Shown here piece after piece: positions 24,401 to 34,201 of a stretch of 64,000 bases of DNA. A model generated the notes under the pieces. The model was not told the DNA's origin. It saw nothing but the letters and a program-made list of their open reading frames with translations, and did not search any database. The stretch lies in NCBI RefSeq assembly GCF_014205225.1, contig NZ_JACHNB010000001.1, forward strand, positions 4,321,501-4,385,500, read 5' to 3'. The DNA is from Actinoplanes octamycinicus (lineage in GTDB: Bacteria > Actinomycetota > Actinomycetes > Mycobacteriales > Micromonosporaceae). Each line of letters begins with the position of its first letter. Position 1 is the first letter of the stretch. The translations under genes were made by a program, and so were the position numbers.

Positions 24401-27400
24401 GCCGTGGCCGCGCGGTGAGCGTCCGCGGCGGGCGGGTGTGTCGTCGTTCGGGATCAGCGGCACGAATGCGCACGTCATCCTGGAGGAGCCGCCCGCGGCC
24501 GACGCGCCGGTGGCCTCGGTGACCGCTCCGGTCCCGTTCATCCTGTCCGCCAAGTCGGAGGCGGCCCTGCACGACCAGGCCGCCCGGCTGACGGAATATG
24601 TCGCCGCGCATCCGGAGATCTCTGACGTCGACATCGCATGGACGTTGGCGGCGCGGGCCCGGTTCGAGCATCGGGCGGTGCTGCGGGATGGCCGGATCGA
24701 TCCGCAGCTCGCGGGCGATGTGCGGCTGGGGGTGATGTTCACCGGTCAGGGCAGTCAGCGTCTGGGTATGGGCCGGGGCCTGTACGAGACGTTCCCGGTG
24801 TTCGCCGCCGCGTTTGACGAAGTGTGTGCCCTGCTGCCGGGCGACCTCAAAGCGGTTGTCTTCGGTGCTGACGCCGAGCTGCTGAACCAGACCGGACAGG
24901 CGCAGCCGGCGTTGTTCGCCGTTGAGGTGGCGCTGTATCGGCTGGTCGAGTCGTGGGGTGTGCGGCCGCAGGTGCTGCTCGGTCATTCAGTCGGCGAGAT
25001 CGTCGCCGCGCATGTGGCCGGGGTCCTGTCCCTCGCCGATGCGTGCACGCTGATCGCCGCTCGGGGCCGGTTGATGCAAGCCCTGCCCGCGGGTGGGGCG
25101 ATGGCCGCGGTCAACCTGGACGAGGCCACGGTCGCGGCGGCGCTGGATGATCGGGTGCAGATCGCGGCGGTCAACGGTCCCGCCTCGGTGGTGATCTCCG
25201 GTGCCGAGGATGCCGTTGAGGCGCTGGTCGAGGGGTGGCGTGCCGACGGGGTGCGGGTGCGGCGGCTCACCGTCAGTCACGCGTTCCATTCGCATCTGAT
25301 GGAGCCGATGCTGGCCGAGTTCGCCCAGGTCCTGCAGGGTTTGACGTTCCATGCCCCGCAGTTGCCGGTGATCTCGAATGTGACCGGCCAGGTCGAGGAG
25401 CAAGGCACGGTCGAGTATTGGGTGCGGCATGTGCGCGAGGCGGTCCGGTTCGCCGACGGTCTGGCCACCGCGGCTGGGCTGGGCGTGACCGCGCTGCTGG
25501 AGCTGGGCCCGGACGGAGTGTTGTCCGCGATGGCCGGCGATGTGCTTGCTGTTCCGGTGTTGCGGGAGGGCCGGGACGAGGCGCAGACGTTCACCGCCGC
25601 CCTGGCCCGACTGCACGAGGCCGGGATGGAGCTGGACTGGGCGGCCGTGTTCGCCGGCCGGGGCGCGAAGCTGGTCGACCTGCCCGGCTACGCCTTCCAG
25701 CACGAACAGTACTGGCTGCCCCCGACCGCTCCGGCCGGGGACGCGACCGGCCTCGGGCTGACCGTCAGCGACCACCCCCTGCTCGGCGCGATCGTCCTGG
25801 CTCCGGACGGCGACGCTGTTCAGCTGACCGGCCGGCTCACCGGCCCGGCGGTGCCGTGGGCGGCCGGCAACCGGATCGGCGACGCCGTGGTGGTTCCCGT
25901 CGCGACCCTGATCGACCTGGTCGTCTACGCCGGTGACCAGGTCGGTGCGGGCACCGTCGACACGCTGACCGTCGAAACGCCACTGGTGCTGCCGGAGAAC
26001 GGCGGTCTGGCCCTGCGGGTCGCGGTCGGCGCTGACCGCCGCGTCACCGTGCACTCCCGCGCCGACGGCGTGGAGGCTTGGACCCGGCACGCGAGCGGCG
26101 TGGTACGCCCGAGTCCGGCCGCGCCCACGGCCGCCCCCGCGGTGTGGCCGCCCGCCGGTGGTGCCGAGATCGACGTCGAGGACCTGTACGCCGCCCTCGC
26201 CGAGACCGGCGTCGAGCACGGCGCGGCGCTGCGGGCCGTGCGTGCCGCCTGGCAGGTCGGCGCCGACCGATACGCCGAGGTCGCCCTGCCGCCGTCGGTG
26301 GAGCCGGGTGGTTTCGCTCTCCATCCGGCCCTGCTCGACGCGGCCCTGCACCCGGTCCTGCTCGACGCCGGGCGGTCCACTACGGGCGTGCGTCTACCGG
26401 CCGAGTGGACCGGGTTCACGCTCACCGCCCGGGACGCGACCAGTTTGCGGGTGCGGATCAGCCCGGCCGGCGACGGTGTCACCCTGCAGATCACCGACGG
26501 CGCCAGCGCCCCGGTGGCCACCGCCGAGCGGATCCGGTTCGCCGACGTCCCGTGCGGCGGCCCCCGTCGTACCAGCGACTCCTTGTTCGCCGTCGACTGG
26601 ATCGGCGTGGCGGACCTCGGGACGGCTCCGGCCGGAACGTGGGCGATCCTTGGCACCGACCCGCTGGAACTGCACACCGCCCTGAAGGAGGCGCGCGTCG
26701 AGGCCACCGTGCATGCCGACCTCGACGCGCTGGTCGAGCTCCCGGTGCCCGGCACGGTCGTGGCCCAGCTGATCGCGGAGCCCACCGGTGACATCGTGAC
26801 AGCGGCGCACACGGCGGCGGCCCGGGCGCTGAGGCTGGTCCAGCGCTGGCTCAGCGACGACCGCTGCGCCGACTCCCGGCTCCTGCTGGTGACGCGGCGC
26901 GCGGCCGGCCCGGACCTCGACGACCTGGCGCATGCCGCAGTGTGGGGTCTGGTGCGTTCCGCGCAGAACGAGAACCCGGATCGGTTCGTGCTGCTCGATG
27001 CCGGCACCGAACCGGTTGACGTCGACCTGCTGGCGGCCGCGGTCGCTTCGGGGGAATCGGAGCTGATCGTCCGGGATGGTGTGTTGTCGGCGCCGCGGCT
27101 GGTTCGGGCGGCTGTCGCAGCGGAGTCGGTGGAGCTGGCCGGGACGGTGCTGGTGACCGGGGGTACCGGGGCGCTGGGTGGGCTGGTGGCGCGGCATCTG
27201 GTGAGTGCTCACGGCGTACGCGAGCTGGTGTTGACCAGCCGTCGCGGCCCGGACGCGCCGGGCGTGCCGGAGCTGGTCGCGGATCTCGCGGAGCTCGGCG
27301 CGCAAGCGCGGGTGGTGGCCTGTGATGTGGCCGATCGGGCTGCGGTGGCCGCGTTGCTCGACGGGATCGGTGATCTCTGTGGGGTGGTGCATACCGCGGG

Positions 27401-28439
27401 TGTGGTGGATGACGGTGTGGTCACGTCGTTGACGCCGGAGCGGTTGGATGCGGTGTTCGCGCCGAAGGTGGATGCGGCTCATCATCTGCACGAGTTGACC
27501 GCGGGTCTCGACCTGGCCATGTTCGTGGTGTTCTCGTCGTCGGCGGGTTTGTTCGGTGATGCCGGGCAGGGCAACTACGCGGCGGCGAACGTGTTCCTGG
27601 ACGGGCTGATGGCGCGGCGCCGGGCGTCAGGTCTGGCCGGGCTGTCACTGCAGTGGGGTCTGTGGGAGCAGTCGTCGGGGATCACCGGTCATCTGACCTC
27701 GGCGGATATTGATCGGATCCGGCGGGCCGGCATGCGGCCGCTGGCGTCGGCGCAGGCGTTGGCGTTGTTCGATGCCGCGCTCGGCGGCGACCAGCCGGTT
27801 CTCGCCGCCATGGACCTCGACCTCGGCACCCTGCGCGCCTCCGGACCGGGCGCCCCGATCTTGCGCCGCCTCGTCGGGTCCGGCGTCCGACGCGCGGCCT
27901 CGGGGGCCACCGCCGCCGGTCCCGGGCTGGCCGAGCGGCTCGCCGCGATGTCTCCGGCGCAACGCCACGCCGCACTGCTCACCCTGGTCCGCACCCACGT
28001 GGCCGCGGTGCTCGGCCACCCGGACGTGGCGGCGGTGCTGCCCGAGCGGGCCTTCCGGGAGCTGGGCTTCGACTCGCTGACCGCGGTCGAGCTGCGTAAC
28101 CGGCTCAATGCCGAGACCGGGCAGCGGCTCACCGCCACTCTCGTCTTCGACTACCCGACGCCGCTGGCCCTGGCCGAACACCTCGGCGCCGAGCTGCTCG
28201 GCGCCGAGGCCGGCGGAACCATTCCGGTGCTGGCCGAACTCGACCGGCTGGAGACCCTGCTGGGCGGAGTGGACTCGGACGGCGCCGACGCCGACGCGAT
28301 CACCGGCCGGCTGCGGGCGCTGCTGGCCGGATGGACCGAGAGCCGTAATGACACCCCGCAGGACGACTCCGACGATCTCGCGTCGGCGAACGCCGACGAA
28401 CTGCTCGACATCATCCAGCGGGAATTCGGCCGGTCCTGA
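18402..28439 (+). CDS. Modular type I PKS, modules M5 and M6
   Basis: Bimodular polyketide synthase of 3,345 residues. Order: N-terminal docking helix (residues 1-33), KS 35-460, AT 537-845, deleted DH from 886, KR (NADPH motif 1243), ACP (Ser 1548); KS 1607-2030, AT 2109-2415, mutated DH from 2458, KR (2919), ACP (Ser 3225), C-terminal docking region 3268-3345. Both ATs have GHSVGE and HAFH (malonyl). Both KRs have VDD, read as B-type. The N-terminal helix ([17 protein letters not shown]) is of a different kind from the N-termini of genes 3-5, so gene 2 should accept specifically from gene 1. The C-terminal pair of helices (ELDRLETLL, then [13 protein letters not shown]) is of the kind that docks to the YLKR-type helices. 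Two hydroxyl-forming extensions are predicted. The start is supported by the RBS at 18390 and by a typical docking sequence. Confidence 0.97.
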   Translation: MTTSQAQLVEALRASLKETEQLRQQNRQLINSSTEPIAIVGMSCRYPGAADPDQLWRIAAEGIDAVAPFPEDRGWDLAALYDPDPDRPGTVACREGGFVAGAGDFDAAFFGISPREALAMDPQQRLLLEASWEAFESAGIDVTTLRESRTGVFTGVMSSDYLANLAGAPDGIEGYVSTGNSGSVASGRVSYTFGFEGPAVSVDTACSSSLVALHLAVQALRRGECGLALAGGVTVMAGPDTFVEFSRQRGLAADGRCKAFAGAADGTGWAEGVGMLLVERLSDARRNGRRVLGVIRGTAVNQDGASNGLTAPNGPSQQRVIRQALANAGLSPADVDVVEAHGTGTRLGDPIEAQALLATYGQDRSEPLWLGSVKSNIGHTQAAAGVAGIIKMIQAFRYEVLPQTLHVDEPTPHVDWSEGAVSLLTESRPWPVSERPRRAGVSSFGMSGTNAHVILEEPPAADLPEAVVTAPVPFIVSAKSEAALRDQAARLSAYLAEHPEVLDVDVAWTLATRARFEHRAVLKDGRIDPQVAGDVRLGVMFTGQGSQRLGMGRGLYETFPVFAAAFDEVCALLPGDVKAVVFGADAELLNQTGQAQPALFAVEVALYRLVESWGVRPQVLLGHSVGEIVAAHVAGVLSLADACTLIAARGRLMQALPVGGAMAAVNLDEATVAAALDDRVQIAAVNGPTSVVVSGVVDAVDALVEGWRADGVRVRRLAVSHAFHSHLMEPMLTEFAQVLQGLTFRPARVPVISNVTGRVQEQGTVEYWMRHVREAVRFADGLATAAGLGVTALLELGPDGVLSAMAGDVLAVPVLREGRDEAETFTAALARLHEAGMELDWAGVFAGRGAKLVDLPGYAFQHQRYWVTSAAGQGDAAGLGLDVTGHPLLGAAVTVPGADTVILTGRVPAGTQTWLSGGSALLDLAVHAGDQVGCGTVRQLTIEAPLAPAPGRALAVRAVVDGPDPDGARPVTIFSRPAADLPWTRHARGTLVSAPATTPAWPGDDGAVEVTLPEPVTADGFGLHPALLDAALPGPAVEWRGFTLYAVGATELRARITSVDGGLSLLLADRTGAVVASADRVVLGDLRPVAPVADSLFGVEWREVAVGSAAGVGGVEVFSVVEDPAVGVVAAVHGGAAAALVAVQRWLSDGGRVDARLVFVARGPGLVQAAVWGLVRSAQNENPDRFVLLDVGGEAVGAELLAGAVASGEPELRLREGVLWAPRLVRAAVAAELVELAGTVLVTGGTGALGGLVARHLAGVHGVRELVLTSRRGPDAPGVPELVADLAELGARARVVACDVADRAAVAALLDGIGDLCGVVHTAGVVDDGVVTSLTPERLGAVLAPKVDAAHHLHELTVGLDLAMFVVFSSSAGLFGDAGQGNYAAANSVLDELVRRRRASGLAGLSLQWGLWEQSSGITGHLSSADIDRIRRAGMRPLASAQALALFDAALGGDQPVLALMDFDPAIAGGTGGGLLAGFATRPGRRVVVAGTTAGDDTLAARLAVLPGPAQQEAVSGLVRTEVAGVLGFAGLDQVPAGRSFKELGFDSLTAVELRNRLAVVTGLRLPATVVFDYPSVAALVDFLLVELVGGAAPVVQQVRAGSVGDEPVVIVGIGCRFPGGIASADDLWRVVADGVETLGGFPDDRGWDLDRLYDPDPDHSGTTYVTVGGFVEAGAFDPGFFGISPREALAMDPQQRLLLEASWEAFETAGLDVTTLRGSRTGVFAGVMSSDYYSDFGSLPEGLEGYLGVGNAGSVASGRISYSFGFEGPAVSVDTACSSSLVALHLAAQSLASGECDLALTGGVTVMASPDTFVDFSRQRGLAPDGRCKAFAGAADGTGWSEGVGMLVLERLSDAQRNGHRILAVVRGSAVNQDGASNGLTAPNGPSQQRVIRQALANARLSAADVDVVEAHGTGTRLGDPIEAQALLATYGQDRSEPLWLGSVKSNIGHSQAAAGVAGIIKMIQAFRYEVLPQTLHVDEPTPHVDWSEGAVSLLTEQRPWPRGERPRRAGVSSFGISGTNAHVILEEPPAADAPVASVTAPVPFILSAKSEAALHDQAARLTEYVAAHPEISDVDIAWTLAARARFEHRAVLRDGRIDPQLAGDVRLGVMFTGQGSQRLGMGRGLYETFPVFAAAFDEVCALLPGDLKAVVFGADAELLNQTGQAQPALFAVEVALYRLVESWGVRPQVLLGHSVGEIVAAHVAGVLSLADACTLIAARGRLMQALPAGGAMAAVNLDEATVAAALDDRVQIAAVNGPASVVISGAEDAVEALVEGWRADGVRVRRLTVSHAFHSHLMEPMLAEFAQVLQGLTFHAPQLPVISNVTGQVEEQGTVEYWVRHVREAVRFADGLATAAGLGVTALLELGPDGVLSAMAGDVLAVPVLREGRDEAQTFTAALARLHEAGMELDWAAVFAGRGAKLVDLPGYAFQHEQYWLPPTAPAGDATGLGLTVSDHPLLGAIVLAPDGDAVQLTGRLTGPAVPWAAGNRIGDAVVVPVATLIDLVVYAGDQVGAGTVDTLTVETPLVLPENGGLALRVAVGADRRVTVHSRADGVEAWTRHASGVVRPSPAAPTAAPAVWPPAGGAEIDVEDLYAALAETGVEHGAALRAVRAAWQVGADRYAEVALPPSVEPGGFALHPALLDAALHPVLLDAGRSTTGVRLPAEWTGFTLTARDATSLRVRISPAGDGVTLQITDGASAPVATAERIRFADVPCGGPRRTSDSLFAVDWIGVADLGTAPAGTWAILGTDPLELHTALKEARVEATVHADLDALVELPVPGTVVAQLIAEPTGDIVTAAHTAAARALRLVQRWLSDDRCADSRLLLVTRRAAGPDLDDLAHAAVWGLVRSAQNENPDRFVLLDAGTEPVDVDLLAAAVASGESELIVRDGVLSAPRLVRAAVAAESVELAGTVLVTGGTGALGGLVARHLVSAHGVRELVLTSRRGPDAPGVPELVADLAELGAQARVVACDVADRAAVAALLDGIGDLCGVVHTAGVVDDGVVTSLTPERLDAVFAPKVDAAHHLHELTAGLDLAMFVVFSSSAGLFGDAGQGNYAAANVFLDGLMARRRASGLAGLSLQWGLWEQSSGITGHLTSADIDRIRRAGMRPLASAQALALFDAALGGDQPVLAAMDLDLGTLRASGPGAPILRRLVGSGVRRAASGATAAGPGLAERLAAMSPAQRHAALLTLVRTHVAAVLGHPDVAAVLPERAFRELGFDSLTAVELRNRLNAETGQRLTATLVFDYPTPLALAEHLGAELLGAEAGGTIPVLAELDRLETLLGGVDSDGADADAITGRLRALLAGWTESRNDTPQDDSDDLASANADELLDIIQREFGRS
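18504..23180 (+). other. PKS module M5: KS-AT(malonyl)-deleted DH-KR(B)-ACP
   Basis: KS 18504-19780 (Cys 19017), AT 20010-20930 (Ser 20271, HAFH 20562-20573). The DH region (21057-21650) lacks the His strand ([14 protein letters not shown] replaces the HPWLxDHR region) and the YGPxFQG half. HPALLDAAL is retained. [10 protein letters not shown] starts at 22128 with VDD. ACP Ser is codon 23043. Predicted outcome is a beta-hydroxyl. KR and ACP regions are near copies of those in M1. Confidence 0.92.
21719..22779 (+). repeat. Direct repeat C, copy 2 (KR of M5)
   Basis: Partner of 1779-2839. It ends abruptly where the two modules diverge after the GGDQPVLA segment at the C-terminal end of the KR. 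Confidence 0.85.
23037..23315 (+). repeat. Direct repeat D, copy 2 (ACP of M5 to KS start of M6)
   Basis: Partner of 3088-3366. It joins the same two domain types in gene 2 as in gene 1, so the unit moved as an ACP-linker-KS junction. Confidence 0.85.
23220..28200 (+). other. PKS module M6: KS-AT(malonyl)-DH(His lost)-KR(B)-ACP
   Basis: KS 23220-24495 (Cys 23733), AT 24726-25640 (Ser 24987, HAFH 25278-25289). The DH (25773-26560) is full length and keeps Asp 26337 in HPALLD. The catalytic His is Asn (codon 25869, GNRIGD), and YGPxFQG reads HGAALRA, so it is predicted inactive. [10 protein letters not shown] starts at 27156 with VDD. ACP Ser is codon 28074. Predicted outcome is a beta-hydroxyl, which would be the last polyol carbon before the methyl-branched section. 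Confidence 0.92.
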
Positions 28440-28460
28440 GACCGCCACCCGCTCCCTGAC

Positions 28461-28490
28461 ATGACTGAACGAACCCGATTGGTGGCCTGA
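28461..28490 (+). other. Nine-codon open frame in the gap before gene 3
   Basis: An ATG at 28461 opens a frame of nine codons ending in TGA at 28488-28490, two bases before the gene 3 start. It has no clear ribosome binding site of its own. It could couple translation to gene 3 or be chance; no function is claimed. Confidence 0.2.
28481..28485 (+). promoter_or_regulatory. Weak ribosome binding site of gene 3
   Basis: GGTGG lies 7 nt before the ATG at 28493. It is a poorer match than those of genes 2 and 5, but the docking-helix sequence starting at 28493 supports that start. Confidence 0.5.
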
Positions 28491-28492
28491 CC

Positions 28493-31400
28493 ATGGCGCA
28501 GGACGACAAGCTGCTGGAAAACCTGAAGTTCGTGACCACCGAACTGCGCCGGACCCGGTCCCGGCTGGCCGAGGCCGAGCAGGCCGCGCGTGAGCCGATC
28601 GCGATCGTGGGGATGGCCTGCCGGTTCCCGGGCGGGGTGCGGTCGCCCGAGGACCTCTGGGACCTGGTGTCCGGCGGCGGCGACGCGATCGGCGAGTTCC
28701 CGTCCGGCCGCGGCTGGGACGTCGAGGGCCTGTACGACCCGGACCCCGACAAGCCCGGCACCAGCTACGTGCGGGAGGGCGGCTTCGTCGACGACGCCGA
28801 CGGTTTCGACGCCTCGTTCTTCGGCATCTCGCCGCGCGAGGCCCTGGCGATGGATCCGCAGCAGCGGCTGCTGCTGGAGACGTCCTGGGAGGCGCTGGAG
28901 CGGGCCGGCATCGACCCGTCCACGCTCAAGGGCAGCTCCACCGGCGTCTACGTCGGCATGATCCACAACGATTACGGCTGGACCGTGCCCGCCGTGCCCG
29001 CCGACATCGAGCCGTTCCTGTCCAACGGCAACATCAGCAGCGTGGCGTCCGGGCGGGTGGCGTACTGCCTGGGCCTGCAGGGCCCGGCCGTCACGATGGA
29101 CACCGCCTGCTCGTCGTCGCTGGTCACTCTGCATCTGGCGGCGCAGGCACTGCGCACCGGCGACTGCGACCTCGCCCTGGCCGGCGGCATCACGATCATG
29201 TCGATGCCGGTGAACTTCACCGACTTCAGCCGCCAGCGCGGTCTGGCGCAGAACGGCCGGGTCAAGGCGTTCGCGGCCGCCGCCGACGGCACCAACTGGG
29301 GTGAGGGCGTCGGCATGCTGGCCCTGGAACGGCTCTCGGTGGCACGCCGCAACGGGCGCCGGGTGCTCGGGGTCCTGGCCGGTTCGGCGATCAACCAGGA
29401 CGGCGCGTCGAACGGCCTGACCGCACCGAACGGCCCGTCACAGCGCCGGGTGATCCGGCAGGCGCTGTCCGACGCCGGGCTGTCGCCGTCGGACGTGGAC
29501 GTGGTCGAGGCGCACGGCACCGGGACCCGGCTGGGCGACCCGATCGAGGCGCAGGCGCTGCTCGCCACCTATGGGCAGGACCGTCCGGACGGCCGTCCGT
29601 TGTGGCTCGGCTCGATCAAGTCGAACATCGGGCACGCGCAGGCCGCGGCCGGCGTGGCCGGGGTGATCAAGATGGTGATGGCGCTGCGGCACGAGGAGCT
29701 GCCCCGAACGCTGCATGTGGACGAGCCCACCTCGCAGGTCGACTGGACGGCCGGCGCGGTGTCGCTGCTGACCGAATCACGCCCGTGGCCGAAGGCCGAG
29801 CGGCCGCGCCGGGCCGGCGTGTCGTCGTTCGGGATCAGCGGCACCAACGCGCACGTGATCGTCGAGGAGGCGCCGGCCGCCGCCGTGCCGGACCCCGCGC
29901 CGGTCGAGCACTCGCCGGTGGGCACGTCCGTCGTGCCGTGGGTGCTCTCGGCCCGCTCCGAGCCCGCGCTGCGCGCCCAGGCCGAGCGGCTCGCCGGTTA
30001 CGTCGAGCGGCGCCCCGACCTGGACGCCGCCGCGATCGGCCGGGCCCTGACCGGCACCCGCGCCGCCCTGGAGCACCGTGCCGTGGCGGTCGGCGCCGAC
30101 CGCACCGAACTGCTCGCCGGGGTGCGGGCGCTCGCTTCCGGCCTGCCGTCGTCGGGTGTGGTGTCGGGTGTGGGTGGTGGGGTTCCTGGGGTGGTTTTTG
30201 TGTTCCCGGGTCAGGGGTCGCAGTGGGTGGGGATGGCGGTGGAGTTGTTGGAGTCGTCGTCGGTGTTTGCGGGGGCGGTGGCGGAGTGTGAGGCGGCGTT
30301 GTCGGAGTTTGTGGATTGGTCGTTGGTGGAGGTTTTGCGGGGGGTGGTGGGTGCGCCGTCGTTGGAGCGGGTGGATGTGGTGCAGCCGGTGTTGTGGGCG
30401 GTGATGGTGTCGTTGTCGCGGGTGTGGGGTTCGTTGGGTGTGGTGCCGTCGGTGGTGGTGGGTCATTCGCAGGGGGAGATCGCGGCGGCGGTGGTGGCGG
30501 GGGTGTTGTCGTTGCGGGATGGGGCGCGGGTGGTGGCGTTGCGGTCGCGGTTGTTGGTGGGGTTGTCGGGTGGTGGGGGGATGGTGTCGGTGGTGGCGCC
30601 GGTGGCGGTGGTGGAGGGGGTTTTGGGTCGGTGGGGTGGTGGGTTGTCGGTGGCGGTGGTGAATGGGCCGTCGTCGGTGGTGGTGTCGGGTGAGGTGGGT
30701 TTGTTGGGGGAGTTTGTGGCGTGGTGTGAGCAGGAGGGGGTTCGGGCGCGGTGGGTGCCGGTGGATTATGCGTCGCATTCGGCGCAGGTGGAGGTGTTGG
30801 AGTCGGAGTTGGTGGGGTTGTTGGGGTCGGTGGTGGGTGTTTCGGGGTCGGTGGCGATGGTGTCGTCGGTGTCGGGTGGGTTGGTGGATGGGGTGGAGTT
30901 GGGTGGGTCGTATTGGTATCGGAATTTGCGGGAGCGGGTGGATTTTGAGGGTGCGTTGAATGTGGCGTTGGGGGTTGCTGGTGCGGGGTGTGTGGTGGTG
31001 GAGGTGTCGGCGCATCCGGTGTTGGTGATGGCGGTTCAGGATGTGGTCGAGGGTGTGGGTGGCGGGGTGTCGGTGGTGGGTTCGTTGCGGCGTGGTGAGG
31101 GTGGGGTTGGGCGGTTGTTGTTGTCGGCGGGTGAGGTGTTCGCGGCGGGTGTGGGGGTGGATTGGTCGCGGGTGCTGGGTGCCGGTGGTGCTGGTGCTGT
31201 GGTGGATCTGCCGACGTATGCGTTCCAGCACCAACGCTTCTGGCTCGACGGACCCGCTACGGTCAGCGACGCCAACGACCTCGGCCTGGACGCCGTGGAC
31301 CATCCGCTGCTGAGCGCCGCCGTCACCCCGGCCGACTCGGACAGCCTCGTGGTCAGTGGCCGGATCTCGCTGCGCACCCATCCCTGGCTCGCCGAGCACG

Positions 31401-33982
31401 CCGTGCTCGGCAGCGTGCTGGTTCCCGGCACCGCGTTCGTCGACTTCGCCCTGCACGTCGGCGACCGCCTCGGTTGCGGCACGGTCGAGGAGCTCACCCT
31501 GCGCGCACCGCTGGTGCTGCCCCCGGCCGGCGGGGTCAGGCTGCAGGTGGTCGTCGAGGCCGCCGACAGTGAGGGGCGGCGCGCGATCGCCGTGCACTCC
31601 CGCCCGGACGACGACTCCGATCCGGCCTGGACCTGCCATGCCTCCGGGACCCTCGCCTCCGGGACCCTCCCCGCCGACGACTTGATCACCTGGCCGCCGG
31701 CCGGCGCTGAACCGCTCCCAGTCGACGGCATGTACGACCGGCTCGCCGACCACGGCTACCAGTACGGGCGGGCGTTCCAGGGGCTGCGCGCGGCCTGGCG
31801 GCACGACGGTGACCTGTACGCCGAGGTGGCCCTGCCGGACGCCGGGACCGCGGCCGGATTCGTGCTGCACCCGGCGCTGCTCGACGCCGCCCTGCACACC
31901 GTCCTGGTGGCCGCCGAGACCGGCCCGGACCAGGACGTGCGGCTGCCGTTCTCGTGGAACGGGGTGAGCGTGCACGCGGTCGGCGCCGCCCGGCTGCGGG
32001 TCCGCCTGCACATCGACGACGCCGGGCTGATCTCGCTGACCGCCGCCGACACCACCGGCGCGCCGGTCGCCGTCGTCGAGGGGCTGTCCACCCGCCCGGT
32101 CACCGCCGGACGCCTCGCCGCGGCCGGGGTCAACCCGCACGACTCACTGTTCCGGGTCGACTGGACCGCCCTGCCGGCGGCCCCGGCCGCCGGGTCCCCC
32201 CTGATCCTGGACGCCGGCACGGCGCCGGAGACGGGTCCCGCCCCGGACGCCATCTGCCTGACCCTGGAGCCGGCGCCGGCCGAGCCGTTCGCCGCCCTGG
32301 CGCCGCAGGTCCGGGCCGCCACCGCGACCGTGCTGCGGACGGTCCAGGCGCTGCTCGACGACGACCGGCTCGCCACGGCCCGGCTCGTGATCCTGACCAA
32401 GGGCGCGGCCGGCCCGCAGACCGGCGACCTGCCCGACGACCTGGTCCACGCCCCGGTGTGGGGTCTGATCCGCTCGGCCGAGTCGGAGAACCCCGGCCGG
32501 TTCCTGCTGCTCGACGCCGACACCGGCCGCCCTGACGACGACCAGCTGGCCGCCGCGCTGGCCAGCGGCGAACCCGAGCTGGCCCTGCGCGGCGGCGTGC
32601 TGTACGCACCCCGGCTCGCCCGGACGGCCGCCGCCGAGCCGCCGGCCCTGGACCCGGCCGGCACCGTGCTGATCACTGGCGGCACCGGAACCCTCGGCGC
32701 GCTGGTCGCCCACCGCGCGGTCACCGAGTACGGTGCCCGGCGGCTGCTGCTGCTCAGCCGCCGCGGCCCGGCCGCGGACGGGGCCGCCGAGCTGACCGCC
32801 GAGCTGGAGGCGGCCGGTGCCGAGGTCACCGTGCTGGCCTGCGACACCGCCGAGGAGAGCGCGCTGGCCGCGGCGCTGGCCACCATCCCGGCCGACCGGC
32901 CACTGACCGCGGTCATCCACACCGCCGGCGATCTCGACGACGGGGTGCTCGGCTCGCTCACCCCGCAGCGCCTGGAACGGGTGCTGCGCCCGAAGGTCGA
33001 CGCCGCGGTCCACCTGCACCGGCTCACCCGTGACCTCGACCTGCGCGGATTCGTGCTGTTCTCCTCGGCGGCCGGTGTCCTCGGCGGCCCGGGCCAGGGC
33101 AACTACGCGGCCGCGAACACGTTCCTGGACGCGCTGGCCCGGCACCGGCGGCGAGCCGGGCTGCCCGCGGTGTCACTGGCCTGGGGGCTGTGGGAGCAGC
33201 GCAGCGGGCTCACCGGCGATCTCGGCGAGGACGACCGGCGGCGGATCGCCGAGTCCGGGGTGGGCACGCTGCCGACCGCGGAGGGGCTGGCGCTGCTGGA
33301 CGCCGGGTGGAACTCGGAACAGGCGGTGGTCGTACCGGTCAAGCTCCAACCGGCCCGGCTACGGATCCTGGCCGATCGCGGCGACCTCGCCCCGCTGCTG
33401 CGCGGGCTGGTCCGCACCGCGGCACGCCGCGCCGCCGCCGGCGACGGCGCCGCCGAGCCGGACGGCAACGCGCTCGCACAGCGTCTGGCCGGGCTGGCCG
33501 ACGCGGAACGCGCGGCGATGCTGCAGGAGTTGCTGCGTACCCATGTCGCCGCGGTGCTCGGCTTCGCCGGGCCGCAGGACGTCCTGCCCACCCGGGGCTT
33601 CCTCGACCTCGGCATCAACTCGTTGACGGCGCTGGAGCTGCGCAACCGGCTGAACGCGGTGACCGGACTGCGCCTGCCGGCCACGCTGATCTTCGACTAC
33701 CCGTCCACCGACGTGCTCGCCAAGTATCTGGACGGGCAGCTGGTGGCCGGCGACGGCGACCGGGGCCGGACGGTGCTCCGCAAGGATCTGGACCGTCTGG
33801 AGCGTGCCCTGGCCGGCGCCGAGCTGAGCGCCGACGACCAGGCGGAGATCGCCCGGCGGCTGCAGGCGATCCTGGGCGGCCTGACCCGCACGGACACCGA
33901 CGGCGACGTGGCCGCGCAGCTCGAGTCGGCCACCGACGACGAGATGTTCGCGCTGATCGACAACCAGCTCGGGGTGCTCTGA
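28493..33982 (+). CDS. Monomodular type I PKS, module M7 (methylmalonyl, dehydrating)
   Basis: Single-module polyketide synthase of 1,829 residues. Order: docking helix 1-32 ([17 protein letters not shown]), KS 34-460 (Cys 206), AT about 564-905 (Ser 659 in GHSQGE; YASH at 759), DH 937-1210 (His 969 in [10 protein letters not shown], Asp 1131 in HPALLD), KR (TGGTGTLG 1395; LDD), ACP (Ser 1710), C-terminal docking region 1760-1829. GHSQGE plus YASH is the methylmalonyl-CoA signature, found in only two modules here. With intact DH and B-type KR it should convert the M6-derived keto group into CH=C(CH3), an E trisubstituted alkene. Two oddities: the ACP motif reads GINSL, with Asn instead of the near-universal Asp before the Ser, and the AT is a nucleotide-level copy of the M8 AT. 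The KS also departs from the cluster norm, with [12 protein letters not shown] in place of [12 protein letters not shown]. Confidence 0.97.
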   Translation: MAQDDKLLENLKFVTTELRRTRSRLAEAEQAAREPIAIVGMACRFPGGVRSPEDLWDLVSGGGDAIGEFPSGRGWDVEGLYDPDPDKPGTSYVREGGFVDDADGFDASFFGISPREALAMDPQQRLLLETSWEALERAGIDPSTLKGSSTGVYVGMIHNDYGWTVPAVPADIEPFLSNGNISSVASGRVAYCLGLQGPAVTMDTACSSSLVTLHLAAQALRTGDCDLALAGGITIMSMPVNFTDFSRQRGLAQNGRVKAFAAAADGTNWGEGVGMLALERLSVARRNGRRVLGVLAGSAINQDGASNGLTAPNGPSQRRVIRQALSDAGLSPSDVDVVEAHGTGTRLGDPIEAQALLATYGQDRPDGRPLWLGSIKSNIGHAQAAAGVAGVIKMVMALRHEELPRTLHVDEPTSQVDWTAGAVSLLTESRPWPKAERPRRAGVSSFGISGTNAHVIVEEAPAAAVPDPAPVEHSPVGTSVVPWVLSARSEPALRAQAERLAGYVERRPDLDAAAIGRALTGTRAALEHRAVAVGADRTELLAGVRALASGLPSSGVVSGVGGGVPGVVFVFPGQGSQWVGMAVELLESSSVFAGAVAECEAALSEFVDWSLVEVLRGVVGAPSLERVDVVQPVLWAVMVSLSRVWGSLGVVPSVVVGHSQGEIAAAVVAGVLSLRDGARVVALRSRLLVGLSGGGGMVSVVAPVAVVEGVLGRWGGGLSVAVVNGPSSVVVSGEVGLLGEFVAWCEQEGVRARWVPVDYASHSAQVEVLESELVGLLGSVVGVSGSVAMVSSVSGGLVDGVELGGSYWYRNLRERVDFEGALNVALGVAGAGCVVVEVSAHPVLVMAVQDVVEGVGGGVSVVGSLRRGEGGVGRLLLSAGEVFAAGVGVDWSRVLGAGGAGAVVDLPTYAFQHQRFWLDGPATVSDANDLGLDAVDHPLLSAAVTPADSDSLVVSGRISLRTHPWLAEHAVLGSVLVPGTAFVDFALHVGDRLGCGTVEELTLRAPLVLPPAGGVRLQVVVEAADSEGRRAIAVHSRPDDDSDPAWTCHASGTLASGTLPADDLITWPPAGAEPLPVDGMYDRLADHGYQYGRAFQGLRAAWRHDGDLYAEVALPDAGTAAGFVLHPALLDAALHTVLVAAETGPDQDVRLPFSWNGVSVHAVGAARLRVRLHIDDAGLISLTAADTTGAPVAVVEGLSTRPVTAGRLAAAGVNPHDSLFRVDWTALPAAPAAGSPLILDAGTAPETGPAPDAICLTLEPAPAEPFAALAPQVRAATATVLRTVQALLDDDRLATARLVILTKGAAGPQTGDLPDDLVHAPVWGLIRSAESENPGRFLLLDADTGRPDDDQLAAALASGEPELALRGGVLYAPRLARTAAAEPPALDPAGTVLITGGTGTLGALVAHRAVTEYGARRLLLLSRRGPAADGAAELTAELEAAGAEVTVLACDTAEESALAAALATIPADRPLTAVIHTAGDLDDGVLGSLTPQRLERVLRPKVDAAVHLHRLTRDLDLRGFVLFSSAAGVLGGPGQGNYAAANTFLDALARHRRRAGLPAVSLAWGLWEQRSGLTGDLGEDDRRRIAESGVGTLPTAEGLALLDAGWNSEQAVVVPVKLQPARLRILADRGDLAPLLRGLVRTAARRAAAGDGAAEPDGNALAQRLAGLADAERAAMLQELLRTHVAAVLGFAGPQDVLPTRGFLDLGINSLTALELRNRLNAVTGLRLPATLIFDYPSTDVLAKYLDGQLVAGDGDRGRTVLRKDLDRLERALAGAELSADDQAEIARRLQAILGGLTRTDTDGDVAAQLESATDDEMFALIDNQLGVL
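30140..31248 (+). repeat. Direct repeat A, copy 1 (methylmalonyl AT of M7)
   Basis: A 1,109-bp block with no difference seen from 35852-36960, offset 5,712. It runs from the end of the KS-AT linker to the first codons after the [10 protein letters not shown] motif, i.e. one whole AT domain. Wobble positions are nearly all G or T. The remaining parts of M7 and M8 are not closely similar. Confidence 0.92.
30166..30191 (+). other. G-quadruplex motif in the M7 AT
   Basis: Four G-runs of 3, 3, 4 and 4 with loops of 3, 4 and 5 nt lie on the coding strand. A second motif at 30616-30643 has runs of 5, 3, 4 and 3 with loops of 4, 5 and 4. Both recur in the M8 copy at 35878-35903 and 36328-36355. The motif pattern is seen directly; folding is inference. 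Confidence 0.6.
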
Positions 33983-34072
33983 CCGGTGGGCCGATCCTCG
34001 GGTGCGTAGGGGTGTCGGCCCTCCCAACCCCTACCTTACGGTCGCATAGGACAGTGGGCAGGCCCACCGTTT

Positions 34073-34089
34073 CCCCGGTCTGACCGGGG
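34073..34089. terminator. Compact GC-rich palindrome, possible terminator or operator
   Basis: CCCCGGTC and GACCGGGG flank a single T, giving a perfect 17-nt inverted repeat that would fold with a 5-nt loop. It sits about 90 bp after the gene 3 stop. The lack of a downstream T-tract argues against a classical intrinsic terminator. Confidence 0.3.
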
Positions 34090-34187
34090 GATTCGCCGGG
34101 GTCTGTCCACTGTGTTTATTCGGGGAGCCCGCATTGGCGGCGGCTCCCGTTGACCTGAGTCCAGCGCGGTCGTGCTGCCCGTATCGA

Positions 34188-34192
34188 AGAGG
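34188..34192 (+). promoter_or_regulatory. Ribosome binding site of gene 4
   Basis: AGAGG lies 9 nt before the ATG at 34202. It favours that ATG over the in-frame GTG at 34172, which would add ten residues that resemble no docking helix. Confidence 0.6.
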
Positions 34193-34201
34193 TTGCCGTA
34201 C

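Larger units (their letters stand above)
28592..33750 (+). other. PKS module M7: KS-AT(methylmalonyl)-DH-KR(B)-ACP
   Basis: Landmark codons: KS Cys 29108; AT Ser 30467, YASH 30767-30778; DH His 31397 and Asp 31883; [10 protein letters not shown] 32675; ACP Ser 33620 with Asn at 33617. The DH is complete (YGRAFQGL present). Host sequence on either side of the AT uses C-ending codons, while the AT uses G/T-ending codons, with edges at about 30140 and 31248. Confidence 0.93.
33983..34201. other. 219-bp intergenic region between genes 3 and 4, rich in inverted repeats
   Basis: This is the only sizeable gap in the window. It holds a distant 9-bp inverted pair (33984-33992 with 34061-34069), an 8-bp stem with 13-nt loop (34006-34013 with 34027-34034), a 6-bp stem with 2-nt loop (34054-34067), a compact 17-nt palindrome (34073-34089) and a 7-bp stem (34123-34129 with 34142-34148). 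No T-run follows any stem. Promoter-like hexamers are weak: TTTATT at 34115-34120, 17 nt after TTCGCC at 34092, and TTGACC at 34150. It could carry a terminator, an internal promoter for gene 4, or both. Confidence 0.55.

Noticed and set aside
34172..34201. Upstream in-frame GTG as start of gene 4
   Set aside because: It would add ten residues without docking character and has no good RBS, whereas ATG 34202 has AGAGG at the right distance and starts a typical docking helix.
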